Positions 1-5,932 of a stretch of 6,371 nt of DNA are shown piece by piece. The notes beneath the pieces are model-generated. The model had not been told where the DNA came from. It did not search any database and was given only the letters and a program-made list of their open reading frames with translations. The position numbers and the translations under genes were made by a program. The stretch spans positions 1-6,371 of the forward strand of contig CAXMRU010000106.1 in assembly GCA_964195715.1 (NCBI GenBank). Reading direction: 5' to 3'. The first letter of the stretch is position 1. The number at the start of each line of letters is the position of its first letter. This stretch comes from Benthicola sp964195715 (lineage in GTDB: Bacteria; Gemmatimonadota; Gemmatimonadetes; Palauibacterales; Palauibacteraceae).

Positions 1-1047
1 GGTGTCGTTGCGGAGATCGAGGGCCCCCCGGGGGTCCCTGCGGTTGCCCTGCGGGCCGACCTCGACGCCCTGCCCATCCAGGAAGAGACGGAGCTGGAGT
101 TCGCGTCCGTGGTTCCGGGAGTGATGCACGCCTGCGGCCACGACGCGCATACCGCGATACTGGTCGGCGCAGCGGAGATCCTGGCGGGCAGCGATGAGCC
201 GCTTCCGGCGCCTGTTCGATTGATCTTCCAGCCGGCCGAGGAGCTCGGCTCGGGGGCGAAGGCAATGGTGGAAGCGGGAGCGCTCGACGGAGTGGGCGCG
301 ATCTTCGGCGGGCACGTGGACCGGCACTTTCCCACCGGCACGGTCGTGGCTGTCGAGGGCCCCGTGAACGCGTCTACCGACGCGTTTCGCATCTCGATCC
401 GGGGCCAGCAGGGCCACGCGGCGCGGCCGCACGAGACGGTGGACGCCGTCGTGGTCGGCAGCCTGATCGTCATGGCCGTTCAGACCATAGTCTCGCGTGA
501 AATCGACCCGACGCACCCGTCGGTTCTCTCCATCGGCCGGTTCGACGCAGGCAGCGCCTCGAACGTGATCGCCGGCACCGCCGAGCTCGCCGGCACCATC
601 CGGGCTCAGGAGCCCGATGTGAGAAGCCACCTGCACCGGTCGATCGCAAGAATTTGCCAGTCTGTCGGTCAGCTCCACGAGGCGCGCGTCGAGCTCGAGA
701 TCGAAGAGGGCACTCCGCCGCTCGTGAACCAGGGACCGATGGTCTCGGTGGCTCGGGCGGCCGCGGCATCGGCCCTCGGCCCCGAGCGCGTCCGTTACAC
801 GGTCCGCAGCGCGAACATGGGTGGTGAGGACTTCTCCTGGTATCTGCAGGAGATCCCCGGCTGCTACGTGCGCCTCGGTGCGCGCCTGCCGGGCTCGGCC
901 AGCTATCCGGCCCACTCGAGCCGGTTCGAGATCGACGAGAACGTGCTCGCCGCGGGTGCCGCATGGCTCGCGGAGGTCGCCCGCCAGGGCGGCAAAGCGA
1001 TGGCTGCCGGGAATGGCGACCCTAACCATGCGGGAAGCGTCCGTTGA
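1..1047 (+). CDS. M20D family metal-dependent amidohydrolase (5' partial)
   Basis: This is a co-catalytic metal hydrolase of the hippurate hydrolase / N-acyl-amino-acid amidohydrolase / IAA-conjugate hydrolase group, which cleaves the amide bond of N-acylated amino acids or similar conjugates in the cytosol. The reading frame is open from base 1, so the N-terminus lies outside the window. About 348 residues are present, against roughly 390-400 for the family. Counting from base 1, the visible motifs are RADLDALPI (18-26), HACGHDAHT with metal ligands Cys45 and His47, FQPAEE with Glu80 (general base) and Glu81 (ligand), GGHV with His105, the lid/dimerisation segment with GHAARPH (138-144), GGEDF (274-278) and YPAHSSRF with the last metal ligand His305. 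All expected metal ligands are therefore present and the enzyme should be active. Its stop overlaps the start of the next gene by 4 bases, which suggests translational coupling. The exact substrate cannot be read from the sequence. Confidence 0.93.
   Translation, partial: GVVAEIEGPPGVPAVALRADLDALPIQEETELEFASVVPGVMHACGHDAHTAILVGAAEILAGSDEPLPAPVRLIFQPAEELGSGAKAMVEAGALDGVGAIFGGHVDRHFPTGTVVAVEGPVNASTDAFRISIRGQQGHAARPHETVDAVVVGSLIVMAVQTIVSREIDPTHPSVLSIGRFDAGSASNVIAGTAELAGTIRAQEPDVRSHLHRSIARICQSVGQLHEARVELEIEEGTPPLVNQGPMVSVARAAAASALGPERVRYTVRSANMGGEDFSWYLQEIPGCYVRLGARLPGSASYPAHSSRFEIDENVLAAGAAWLAEVARQGGKAMAAGNGDPNHAGSVR
1032..1037 (+). promoter_or_regulatory. Ribosome binding site for the TTG-started acetyltransferase gene
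   Basis: The purine run GGGAAG lies inside the 3' end of the amidohydrolase gene and ends 6 bases before the TTG at 1044. No in-frame ATG or GTG near the expected N-terminus competes with it. The protein from this TTG begins MIIIREARDAD, a typical first beta strand of a GNAT domain. This supports TTG as the true start. Confidence 0.5.
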
Positions 1048-2642
1048 TCATTATTCGCGAGGCGCGTGATGCGGATACTAACGGGATCATCGACATCTAC
1101 CTCGCCACTTACGGCGAGGACTACGCCTACCCGCAGTATTACGAAGAATTCGAGATCAAGAAGCTGATATTCTCCGACGAGACGCTGATGCTCGTCGCGG
1201 AGGACGTGGACGAAAACCGTATCGTGGGTACGGCTTCGGTCATTCTCGAGGTGGGCGCCTACACGGATCTGGTTGGAGAGTTCGGCCGGCTCGCCGTGCA
1301 TCCGGACTACCGCCGACGCGGAATCGGGACGCATCTTCTCGAGCAACGCCTGACCTCCGTCAAGGACAGGTTGCACGTGGGCGTCATCGAGGCCCGGGTG
1401 ACGCATCCGTTCACCCAGGCGATCGCGCTGAAGCAGGGATTCGCGCCGGTCGGTTTTCTTCCACTGAAGTACGTGTTCGGCTCGACGCGCGAGAACATGG
1501 GAGTGCTGGTACAGCTGTTCGGACGGGGTCGCGAGCTGCGTCGAAACAACCCGCGCATCGTCCCGGAAATCTATCAGCTCGCGTGCACCGCTCTCGAGGC
1601 GTGTCGCGTAGCGGTGGACGTGATTGTGGACGAGGAGTCCGTACCCTACCCCTTCGGACACGGCTTCACGATCAGCGAGCTCACGACCGAAGGATATTCG
1701 CGCTTGATGCGTATCGAGCGAGGCCGCGTACGGAACCGCGAGATCTTCGGCCCGATGCGCCTCCAGTACGGCTATTTCAAGCTGATCTCGCACAAGTCGA
1801 AGTACCTGGTGGCACGTGAAGGGGGTCACATCGTCGGCGCCGTGGGCTTCACGCTGGAGCGGCTGGACAGGGTCGTGCGCGTGTTCGAGTTGATTTCTCT
1901 CCGCGACGACGTGATCCGCGTCCTGCTCACGGAGCTGGAGGAGCGGTGCCGGGAGGAATGGGATATCGCGTACATGGAGCTCGATGTCAGTGCTCACGCG
2001 CCCCGCATGCAGCGCACCGTACTCCAGCTCGGGTACGTTCCCACTGCGTATACGCCGGCCCTGGCCTTCCACGACGTCGAGCGGCTCGACCTTGTTAAGT
2101 TTTCGAAGCTCCTCATCCCGCTGGACATCGGCCAGGTGATGCTCATCCCGCCGATAAGCGACCTCGCGGACCTGGTCCTGGCTTCTTTCCGGCGGCGGGA
2201 GGTTTTGCCGCGTCTGAGCGAAGTAGTGGACCGGGTCGGGCTGTTCTCGGGACTCGAGGAAGAGCAGCTCGAGCGCCTTGCCAGCGTGTGCACTCACACG
2301 ACCTTCGACAGTGGTCAGGACATATTCCGCGCTGGCGAGCCGTGCACGGAAATGTTTCTGATTCTGGATGGCGAAGTTGCCGTTTTGGCCGAGGGAAGAG
2401 AAGGACGCATAGGCACGGTCCATGCAGGCGAATGCCTGGGTGAGGTCGCCGTCCTGACGGGCGGGGAGCACTCCGCCACGGCCCGGGCCATCACTCCGGT
2501 GGAAGCCGGTGTTCTGACCAAGAAGGACCTGCAGAGCGTCGTCCGGTTGCGGCCCGGCATAGGCGTCGTACTGTATCGGAATCTCGCTCGAGGGCTCGGC
2601 GAGAAATTGCGCCGAGCGGACCTTGGCATCCTGGACGAATGA
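1044..2642 (+). CDS. Tandem GNAT acetyltransferase fused to a C-terminal cyclic-nucleotide-binding-like domain
   Basis: This 532-residue three-part protein probably transfers an acetyl group from acetyl-CoA to a protein lysine or small amine under control of a ligand bound by its C-terminal domain. Residues 1-150 form a complete GNAT fold with the acetyl-CoA pyrophosphate motif RLAVHPDYRRRGIG (82-95; R90-x-x-G93-x-G95). Residues about 180-345 look like a second, degenerate GNAT fold: the strand pattern KYLVAREGGHIVGAVGF (253-269) and LQLGYVPTAY (327-336) are GNAT-like, but no RxxGxG motif is present. Residues about 398-515 are a cNMP/CRP-type beta-roll starting LFSGLEEEQLERLA, with LDGEVAVL and the phosphate cassette LGEVAVLTGGEHSATARA (465-482). 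In that cassette the usual Arg of R-S/T-A is His476. There is no DNA-binding helix-turn-helix, so it is not a CRP-type regulator. Mycobacterial cAMP-dependent acetyltransferases combine the same domains in the opposite order. The gene starts with TTG overlapping the previous stop and is followed after 18 bases by the cpgS-like gene. Substrate and ligand are unknown. Confidence 0.9.
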   Translation: MIIIREARDADTNGIIDIYLATYGEDYAYPQYYEEFEIKKLIFSDETLMLVAEDVDENRIVGTASVILEVGAYTDLVGEFGRLAVHPDYRRRGIGTHLLEQRLTSVKDRLHVGVIEARVTHPFTQAIALKQGFAPVGFLPLKYVFGSTRENMGVLVQLFGRGRELRRNNPRIVPEIYQLACTALEACRVAVDVIVDEESVPYPFGHGFTISELTTEGYSRLMRIERGRVRNREIFGPMRLQYGYFKLISHKSKYLVAREGGHIVGAVGFTLERLDRVVRVFELISLRDDVIRVLLTELEERCREEWDIAYMELDVSAHAPRMQRTVLQLGYVPTAYTPALAFHDVERLDLVKFSKLLIPLDIGQVMLIPPISDLADLVLASFRRREVLPRLSEVVDRVGLFSGLEEEQLERLASVCTHTTFDSGQDIFRAGEPCTEMFLILDGEVAVLAEGREGRIGTVHAGECLGEVAVLTGGEHSATARAITPVEAGVLTKKDLQSVVRLRPGIGVVLYRNLARGLGEKLRRADLGILDE

Positions 2643-2649
2643 CTCTCGC

Positions 2650-2657
2650 AGGAGGAA
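2650..2657 (+). promoter_or_regulatory. Strong Shine-Dalgarno of the cpgS-like gene
   Basis: AGGAGGAA sits in the 18-base gap between the acetyltransferase stop and the ATG at 2661; the GGAGG core is 5 bases from the start codon. It is the best Shine-Dalgarno match in the window and implies efficient translation of this last gene of the operon. Confidence 0.75.
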
Positions 2658-2660
2658 CGC

Positions 2661-3974
2661 ATGGCGCAGCGCGTACTCATTCTCGGCGCGGCCGGTCGGG
2701 ACTTTCATAATTTCAACACGTACTTCCGCGACAACCCCGACTTCGACGTCGTCGCCTTCACCGCTGCACAGATCCCCGACATCGATGGCCGCACGTATCC
2801 GGCCGAGCTGGCCGGTCCGCGGTATCCCGACGGTATCCCGATCGAGGCAGAGGAGGAATTCGAGCGCCTTGTCCGCGAGCTGAAGCTGGACGTCGTCGTG
2901 TTCAGCTACAGCGACGTGCCGCACGAACAGGTCATGCACCTCGGCTCGCGCGCGATCGCAGCGGGCGCCGACTACCTGTTGCTCGGCAGCAAACACACGA
3001 TGGTCAAGTCCGTCAAGCCGCTCATTGCCGTGTGCGCAGCCCGCACCGGCTCGGGCAAGAGCCAGACGAGCCGGCGCGTCGCAGAGATCCTGACGGCCCA
3101 GGGAAAGAAGGTGGTGGTCATCCGCCATCCAATGCCGTACGGAGACCTCGCCGCGCAGGCCGTGCAGCGCTTCGAGACCTACGACGACCTCGAAAAACAC
3201 GAGGTGACGATCGAGGAACGTGAGGAATATGAGCCCCACATCGCTGTGGGTCGGGTCGTTTACGCGGGCGTGGACTACGAGGCGATCCTGCGGCAGGCCG
3301 AGCAGGAAGCGGACGTCGTGATCTGGGACGGGGGCAACAACGATCTCTCTTTCTACGAGGCTGATCTCTACATCACGGTTGTCGACTCCCACCGGCCGGA
3401 TCACGCCGCCCGGTATCACCCCGGCGAGGCAAACGTACGGATGGCCGATGTGATCGTGATCAACAAGGTAGGCACCGCCAGCCTGGAGCAGGTGCAGACC
3501 GCGCGGGCCGTGGCCCACGAGCTGAACCCCGACGCTCTCGTGATCGAGGCGGCGAGTCCGCTGTTCGTTGAAGGCGAAGACGAGATCCGAGGCAAGAAGG
3601 TGCTCGTGATCGAGGACGGCCCCACGCTCACGCACGGCGAGATGGCCTACGGCGCAGGCTGGGTCGCAGCCCTTCGCTACGGGGCGGCCGAGATCATCGA
3701 CCCGCGTCCCTGGGCCGTGGGTTCGATCGCCCGCACGTTCGAGAAGTATCCGAACACTGGCCCTGTCCTGCCCGCGATGGGATACGGGGCCGAGCAAACG
3801 GCCGAGCTACAGCAGACAATCGCCGCCACGCCGGCGGACCTGGTCGTCATCGGCACGCCGATCGACCTCCGGCGACTGATCGAGTTCGACAAGCCGTCGG
3901 TCCGCGTACGCTACGAGTTGCAGGAGATTGGACGCCCCACACTGTCGGACGTGCTGGCAGGTTTCGGAGACTGA
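2661..3974 (+). CDS. cpgS: Cyclic 2,3-diphosphoglycerate synthase family P-loop protein
   Basis: This 437-residue protein is a bacterial homologue of the archaeal enzyme that closes the intramolecular pyrophosphate bond of cyclic 2,3-diphosphoglycerate from 2,3-diphosphoglycerate and ATP. An N-terminal Rossmann-like part (MAQRVLILGAAGRDFHNFN, residues 1-19, then VVVFSYSDVPHEQVM 78-92) precedes the nucleotide-binding core. The P-loop is ARTGSGKS (127-134), a Walker B-like strand is VVIWDGGNND (219-228), and VINKVG (266-271) resembles the NKxD region of GTPases. A C-terminal part contains EDGPTLTHGEMAYGAG (318-333), conserved-looking and rich in polar residues. Length and layout fit a full-length family member. 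Substrates of bacterial members are, to my knowledge, not well established, so the name describes the family and not a proven reaction; annotation pipelines may call it a GTPase. It is the last gene of the + strand operon and is followed by a strong hairpin. Confidence 0.85.
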   Translation: MAQRVLILGAAGRDFHNFNTYFRDNPDFDVVAFTAAQIPDIDGRTYPAELAGPRYPDGIPIEAEEEFERLVRELKLDVVVFSYSDVPHEQVMHLGSRAIAAGADYLLLGSKHTMVKSVKPLIAVCAARTGSGKSQTSRRVAEILTAQGKKVVVIRHPMPYGDLAAQAVQRFETYDDLEKHEVTIEEREEYEPHIAVGRVVYAGVDYEAILRQAEQEADVVIWDGGNNDLSFYEADLYITVVDSHRPDHAARYHPGEANVRMADVIVINKVGTASLEQVQTARAVAHELNPDALVIEAASPLFVEGEDEIRGKKVLVIEDGPTLTHGEMAYGAGWVAALRYGAAEIIDPRPWAVGSIARTFEKYPNTGPVLPAMGYGAEQTAELQQTIAATPADLVVIGTPIDLRRLIEFDKPSVRVRYELQEIGRPTLSDVLAGFGD

Positions 3975-3983
3975 CCAGCCGTA

Positions 3984-4011
3984 GTGACCGGGCCCGCCGC
4001 GGCCCGGTCAC
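3984..4011. terminator. Perfect 11-bp inverted repeat between convergent genes (probable bidirectional terminator)
   Basis: GTGACCGGGCC (3984-3994) is the exact reverse complement of GGCCCGGTCAC (4001-4011), with a 6-base loop CGCCGC. It begins 10 bases after the cpgS-like stop and lies 17 bases past the stop of the RidA-like gene on the other strand, so it can serve both. Neither side has a T tract. It is therefore an I-shaped or Rho-independent-like hairpin without the classical U run, and it may also protect 3' ends. Confidence 0.65.
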
Positions 4012-4027
4012 GTCTACCATCCCGGCG

Positions 4028-4504
4028 CTATTGTGCCGCCGGATCCTTCGCGATGCACTCGATCTCGAGTAATGCCCCGAGAGCCAGACCATCGACCCCG
4101 AACGCCGAACGAGCCGGCGGAGGGCCGTCCCAGAACGAGGCGTAGACTTCGTTCATCTGCCAGTAATGTTCCATATTGTCCAGGAACACCATGCACTTTA
4201 CTACGTCGTAAAGTGACACGTCAGCAGACTCGAGCACGGTCTTGATGTTTTCCATCGCTTGCCGTGTCTGGGCCGCTACTCCCTCGGGCAGATCAAGCGT
4301 ACCGGGGAGGTTCCCGATCTGGCCCGAGAGGTAGATCATTCCTCCTGCCTTGATGGCGGGCGAGAACGGGAAGCCCTCCGGCTCGCCCTCCACATGGACC
4401 ACGTTACTGCCGGATCGAGCCCCCTGGTCTTCCTGCGCGAAGCCGTGTGGAGCGATGACAAACATAAACACCCACGCTATCAGGAGCGGTGTCCAGCGGA
4501 CCAT
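4028..4504 (-). CDS. Secreted RidA/YjgF/UK114 family protein
   Basis: This 158-residue protein joins a signal peptide to a RidA domain. RidA proteins are trimeric enamine/imine deaminases, usually cytosolic, that clear reactive 2-aminoacrylate-type intermediates. Residues 1-23 (short start with Arg3, hydrophobic core LLIAWVFMFVIA, then GFA before Gln24) form a signal peptide, so the mature protein should act in the periplasm or outside the cell. The RidA domain runs from about 45 to 153: IYLSGQIG (57-64), VVKCMVFLDNM (101-111), N118-E-V-Y121, PPARSAF with Arg132, and LLEIECIA (145-152). Arg132 and Glu147 have the same spacing as Arg105 and Glu120 of E. coli RidA, so the deaminase site looks intact. 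The frame stays open far upstream, but the ATG at 4504 is chosen because it has GGAGG 4 bases before it and gives a proper signal peptide. It is divergent from ppk2 and converges on the operon. Confidence 0.88.
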   Translation of the reverse strand: MVRWTPLLIAWVFMFVIAPHGFAQEDQGARSGSNVVHVEGEPEGFPFSPAIKAGGMIYLSGQIGNLPGTLDLPEGVAAQTRQAMENIKTVLESADVSLYDVVKCMVFLDNMEHYWQMNEVYASFWDGPPPARSAFGVDGLALGALLEIECIAKDPAAQ

Positions 4505-4508
4505 GGCG

Positions 4509-4513
4509 CCTCC
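4509..4513 (-). promoter_or_regulatory. Ribosome binding site that fixes the RidA-like start
   Basis: On the - strand GGAGG lies 4 bases before the ATG at 4502-4504. The reading frame remains open for another ~260 codons upstream, across the ppk2 gene, so this site and the signal peptide that follows are what decide the start. Confidence 0.6.
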
Positions 4514-4546
4514 AGCGCTGAAGAGGAGATGCCGTCCGTAGTTCGT

Positions 4547-4575
4547 TTGGGTGGCGGCGGCACCTGACGTATGAT
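4547..4575 (+). promoter_or_regulatory. Candidate sigma-70-type promoter of ppk2
   Basis: TATGAT (4570-4575) matches the -10 consensus at 5 of 6 positions. TTGGGT (4547-4552) matches the -35 at 3 of 6, and the spacing is exactly 17 bases. Transcription would start near 4582, leaving a leader of about 58 bases before the ATG at 4640. If real, it rules out the upstream in-frame ATG codons at 4571 and 4577, which would lie in or just after the -10 box. Confidence 0.35.
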
Positions 4576-4592
4576 CATGTTCGCCCGACCAC

Positions 4593-4620
4593 ATTGTGGA
4601 ACGCAAACGGTTCCGTCCAA
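4593..4620 (-). promoter_or_regulatory. Weak candidate promoter for the RidA-like gene
   Basis: On the - strand TTGGAC (4615-4620) is followed after 16 bases by CACAAT (4593-4598), matching consensus at 3/6 and 4/6 positions. It faces the candidate ppk2 promoter and the two would start within a few bases of each other. A small palindrome, CCACA-T-TGTGG (4589-4599), covers its -10. The match is weak. Confidence 0.2.
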
Positions 4621-4628
4621 CCCGATAC

Positions 4629-4634
4629 AGGTGA
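4629..4634 (+). promoter_or_regulatory. Ribosome binding site that fixes the ppk2 start
   Basis: AGGTGA ends 5 bases before the ATG at 4640. The earlier in-frame ATGs at 4571 and 4577 have no comparable site, and the 23 residues they would add do not resemble the family N-terminus. Confidence 0.6.
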
Positions 4635-4639
4635 TCGCC

Positions 4640-5515
4640 ATGTTCGAGGCCGTGCCCAGCCCATACCTGGTACCGTTCGACGGCTCGTTTCGTGTGTCCG
4701 GCTTCCCCACGGCGCCGGACGAGACACAGTTGTCGGGCAAGGCCTCCAGGAAGAAACTCAAGGACCAGATCGAGGAGCTGGACGACTTGCAGCGAATGCT
4801 CTCCGCGCAGGATCGCTATTCCGTCCTGCTGGTGTTTCAGGCCATGGACGCTGCGGGCAAGGACGGGACGATCCGGGCGGTAATGCGGGGCATCAACCCG
4901 GCTGGCACGGAGGCGTATTCGTTCAAGCGCCCGACCCCTCTCGAGCTCGATCACGACTTCCTGTGGCGCACTTCCATCCGGCTCCCGGAGCGAGGCCGAA
5001 TCGGGATCTTTAACCGCAGCTATTACGAGGAAGTGCTTGTCGTACGAGTGCATCCCGGCATCCTGGAGCGACAGAGATTGCCCTATCCAATCGATCCTGA
5101 CCGCATCTGGGAGGAACGCTTCGAGTCGATCAGCGCGCACGAGATGCACCTCGCCCGCAACGGCACGGTGATTCTCAAGTTCTGGCTGAACGTGTCGCGT
5201 GCAGCGCAGCGGCAACGTTTCCTCCGCCGCATCGACGAGCCCGAGAAGAACTGGAAGTTCTCGTCGGGCGACGTGGACGAACGCCTCCATTGGGATGCGT
5301 ATATGAGAGCGTACGAGGAAGCTCTCAACGCCACGTCGCGGCCGTGGGCGCCCTGGTACGCGATTCCCGCCGACGACAAACCGTTCATGCGGCTGACGGT
5401 GGCGAAGATTCTCAACCGAACGCTCTCGGGACTCGGACTCGCGTATCCGACGGTGAGCGACGAGGACCGGCGCGAGCTCCTGGCGGCGAGAGACCGGCTG
5501 ACCTCAGAGTCGTAG
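4640..5515 (+). CDS. ppk2: Polyphosphate kinase 2 family phosphotransferase (class III-like)
   Basis: This 291-residue enzyme moves phosphate between polyphosphate and nucleotides; class III members can phosphorylate AMP and ADP using polyphosphate, regenerating ATP in the cytosol. Counting from the ATG at 4640, the N-terminal region has the family opening PFDGSFRVSGF (12-22) and a helix KKLKDQIEELDDLQRML (38-54). The Walker A loop is FQAMDAAGKDGT (66-77) with Lys74. The Walker B segment is IFNRSYYEEVLVVRVHP (123-139) with Arg126, followed by WEERFESISAHE (157-168). The lid region is EKNWKFSSGDVDER (202-215), and the C-terminal APWYAIPADDK (237-247) is also typical. Length and motif order resemble the Meiothermus-type class III enzymes from memory; class I or II is less likely because those differ in length and N-terminus. 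A longer form from 4571 is possible but less supported. The gene diverges from the RidA-like gene and converges with the small membrane protein gene, leaving 21 bases between stops. Confidence 0.92.
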   Translation: MFEAVPSPYLVPFDGSFRVSGFPTAPDETQLSGKASRKKLKDQIEELDDLQRMLSAQDRYSVLLVFQAMDAAGKDGTIRAVMRGINPAGTEAYSFKRPTPLELDHDFLWRTSIRLPERGRIGIFNRSYYEEVLVVRVHPGILERQRLPYPIDPDRIWEERFESISAHEMHLARNGTVILKFWLNVSRAAQRQRFLRRIDEPEKNWKFSSGDVDERLHWDAYMRAYEEALNATSRPWAPWYAIPADDKPFMRLTVAKILNRTLSGLGLAYPTVSDEDRRELLAARDRLTSES

Positions 5516-5536
5516 CGACCGGCCGGATCGTCTATG

Positions 5537-5905
5537 TCAACTCTGGCGTGTTTTTCTGAGCGCTGCCCAGGCGCCCGCCACGAAGGCAGCGTAGAGAAGG
5601 AGAATCATCCACACAGGCAGCCCCGCTGACGCCACCGCCTCGATCGTGACGAGAATTGCCAGCACGAACAGGATCGTCGCGACGGTGTCCCTGCGGGCCG
5701 GTGCCATCCAGCTTCCCGCGGCAAGTGAACCAGCTCCCATCACGAAGTGGCCGAGCATCATGCCAACCAGCCAGGGCACGGAACGATCCACTACGCCGAG
5801 GCCTCCGAGCACCTCGACCATGGCTCCGTCCACGAGCACCGCAACGGCGATGGCCGCCGGCAGGACGAGCAGCCAGCGGATCATCTTGAGAGCGGATGCG
5901 ACCAT
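5537..5905 (-). CDS. Small integral membrane protein of unknown function
   Basis: I do not recognise this 122-residue protein. It is strongly hydrophobic, with about four predicted membrane segments: roughly residues 9-25 (IRWLLVLPAAIAVAVLV), 43-64 (VPWLVGMMLGHFVMGAGSLAAG), 75-95 (VATILFVLAILVTIEAVASAG) and 97-116 (PVWMILLLYAAFVAGAWAAL). It ends in the basic tail RKTRQS, as expected for a cytosolic C-terminus. The ATG at 5905 is preceded by GGGAGG on the - strand (5915-5920), 9 bases away. A start at Met8 (5884) is possible but has no good Shine-Dalgarno. It begins 27 bases after the stop of the TolC-like gene on the same strand and is probably cotranscribed with it, which hints at a link to the envelope or efflux but proves none. 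Confidence 0.75.
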   Translation of the reverse strand: MVASALKMIRWLLVLPAAIAVAVLVDGAMVEVLGGLGVVDRSVPWLVGMMLGHFVMGAGSLAAGSWMAPARRDTVATILFVLAILVTIEAVASAGLPVWMILLLYAAFVAGAWAALRKTRQS

Positions 5906-5932
5906 CGTCCCCAGCCTCCCGGGCGGTGTGCT

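Noticed and set aside
1044..2642. Interpretation of the cNMP protein as a CRP/FNR transcription factor
   Set aside because: The beta-roll lies at the very C-terminus and no helix-turn-helix domain follows it; the rest of the protein is GNAT-like.
903..3797. A 964-codon open reading frame on the - strand, antisense to the acetyltransferase and most of the cpgS-like gene
   Set aside because: Its codons are exactly in register with the sense codons of both genes, so it stays open simply because the sense genes lack TTA, CTA and TCA codons, which are rare at high GC. The translation shows no recognisable domain, and both sense genes are clear family members.
4571..4639. Longer N-terminus for ppk2 starting at 4571 or 4577
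   Set aside because: The extra residues do not look like the family, no Shine-Dalgarno precedes these ATGs, and they fall in or beside the candidate -10 box. The ATG at 4640 has AGGTGA at good spacing.
4505..5290. Upstream extension of the RidA-like frame, giving a 420-residue protein antisense to ppk2
   Set aside because: The extra part is again in register with the codons of ppk2 and has no domain signal. The RidA-like protein has its own Shine-Dalgarno and signal peptide starting at 4504.
5516..5555. Possible terminator between ppk2 and the small membrane gene (CCGGCCGG palindrome followed later by TTTTT)
   Set aside because: The palindrome has no room for a loop and the T run at 5551-5555 is about 20 bases away, inside the end of the opposite gene. 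No proper stem-loop with an adjoining T tract can be drawn.
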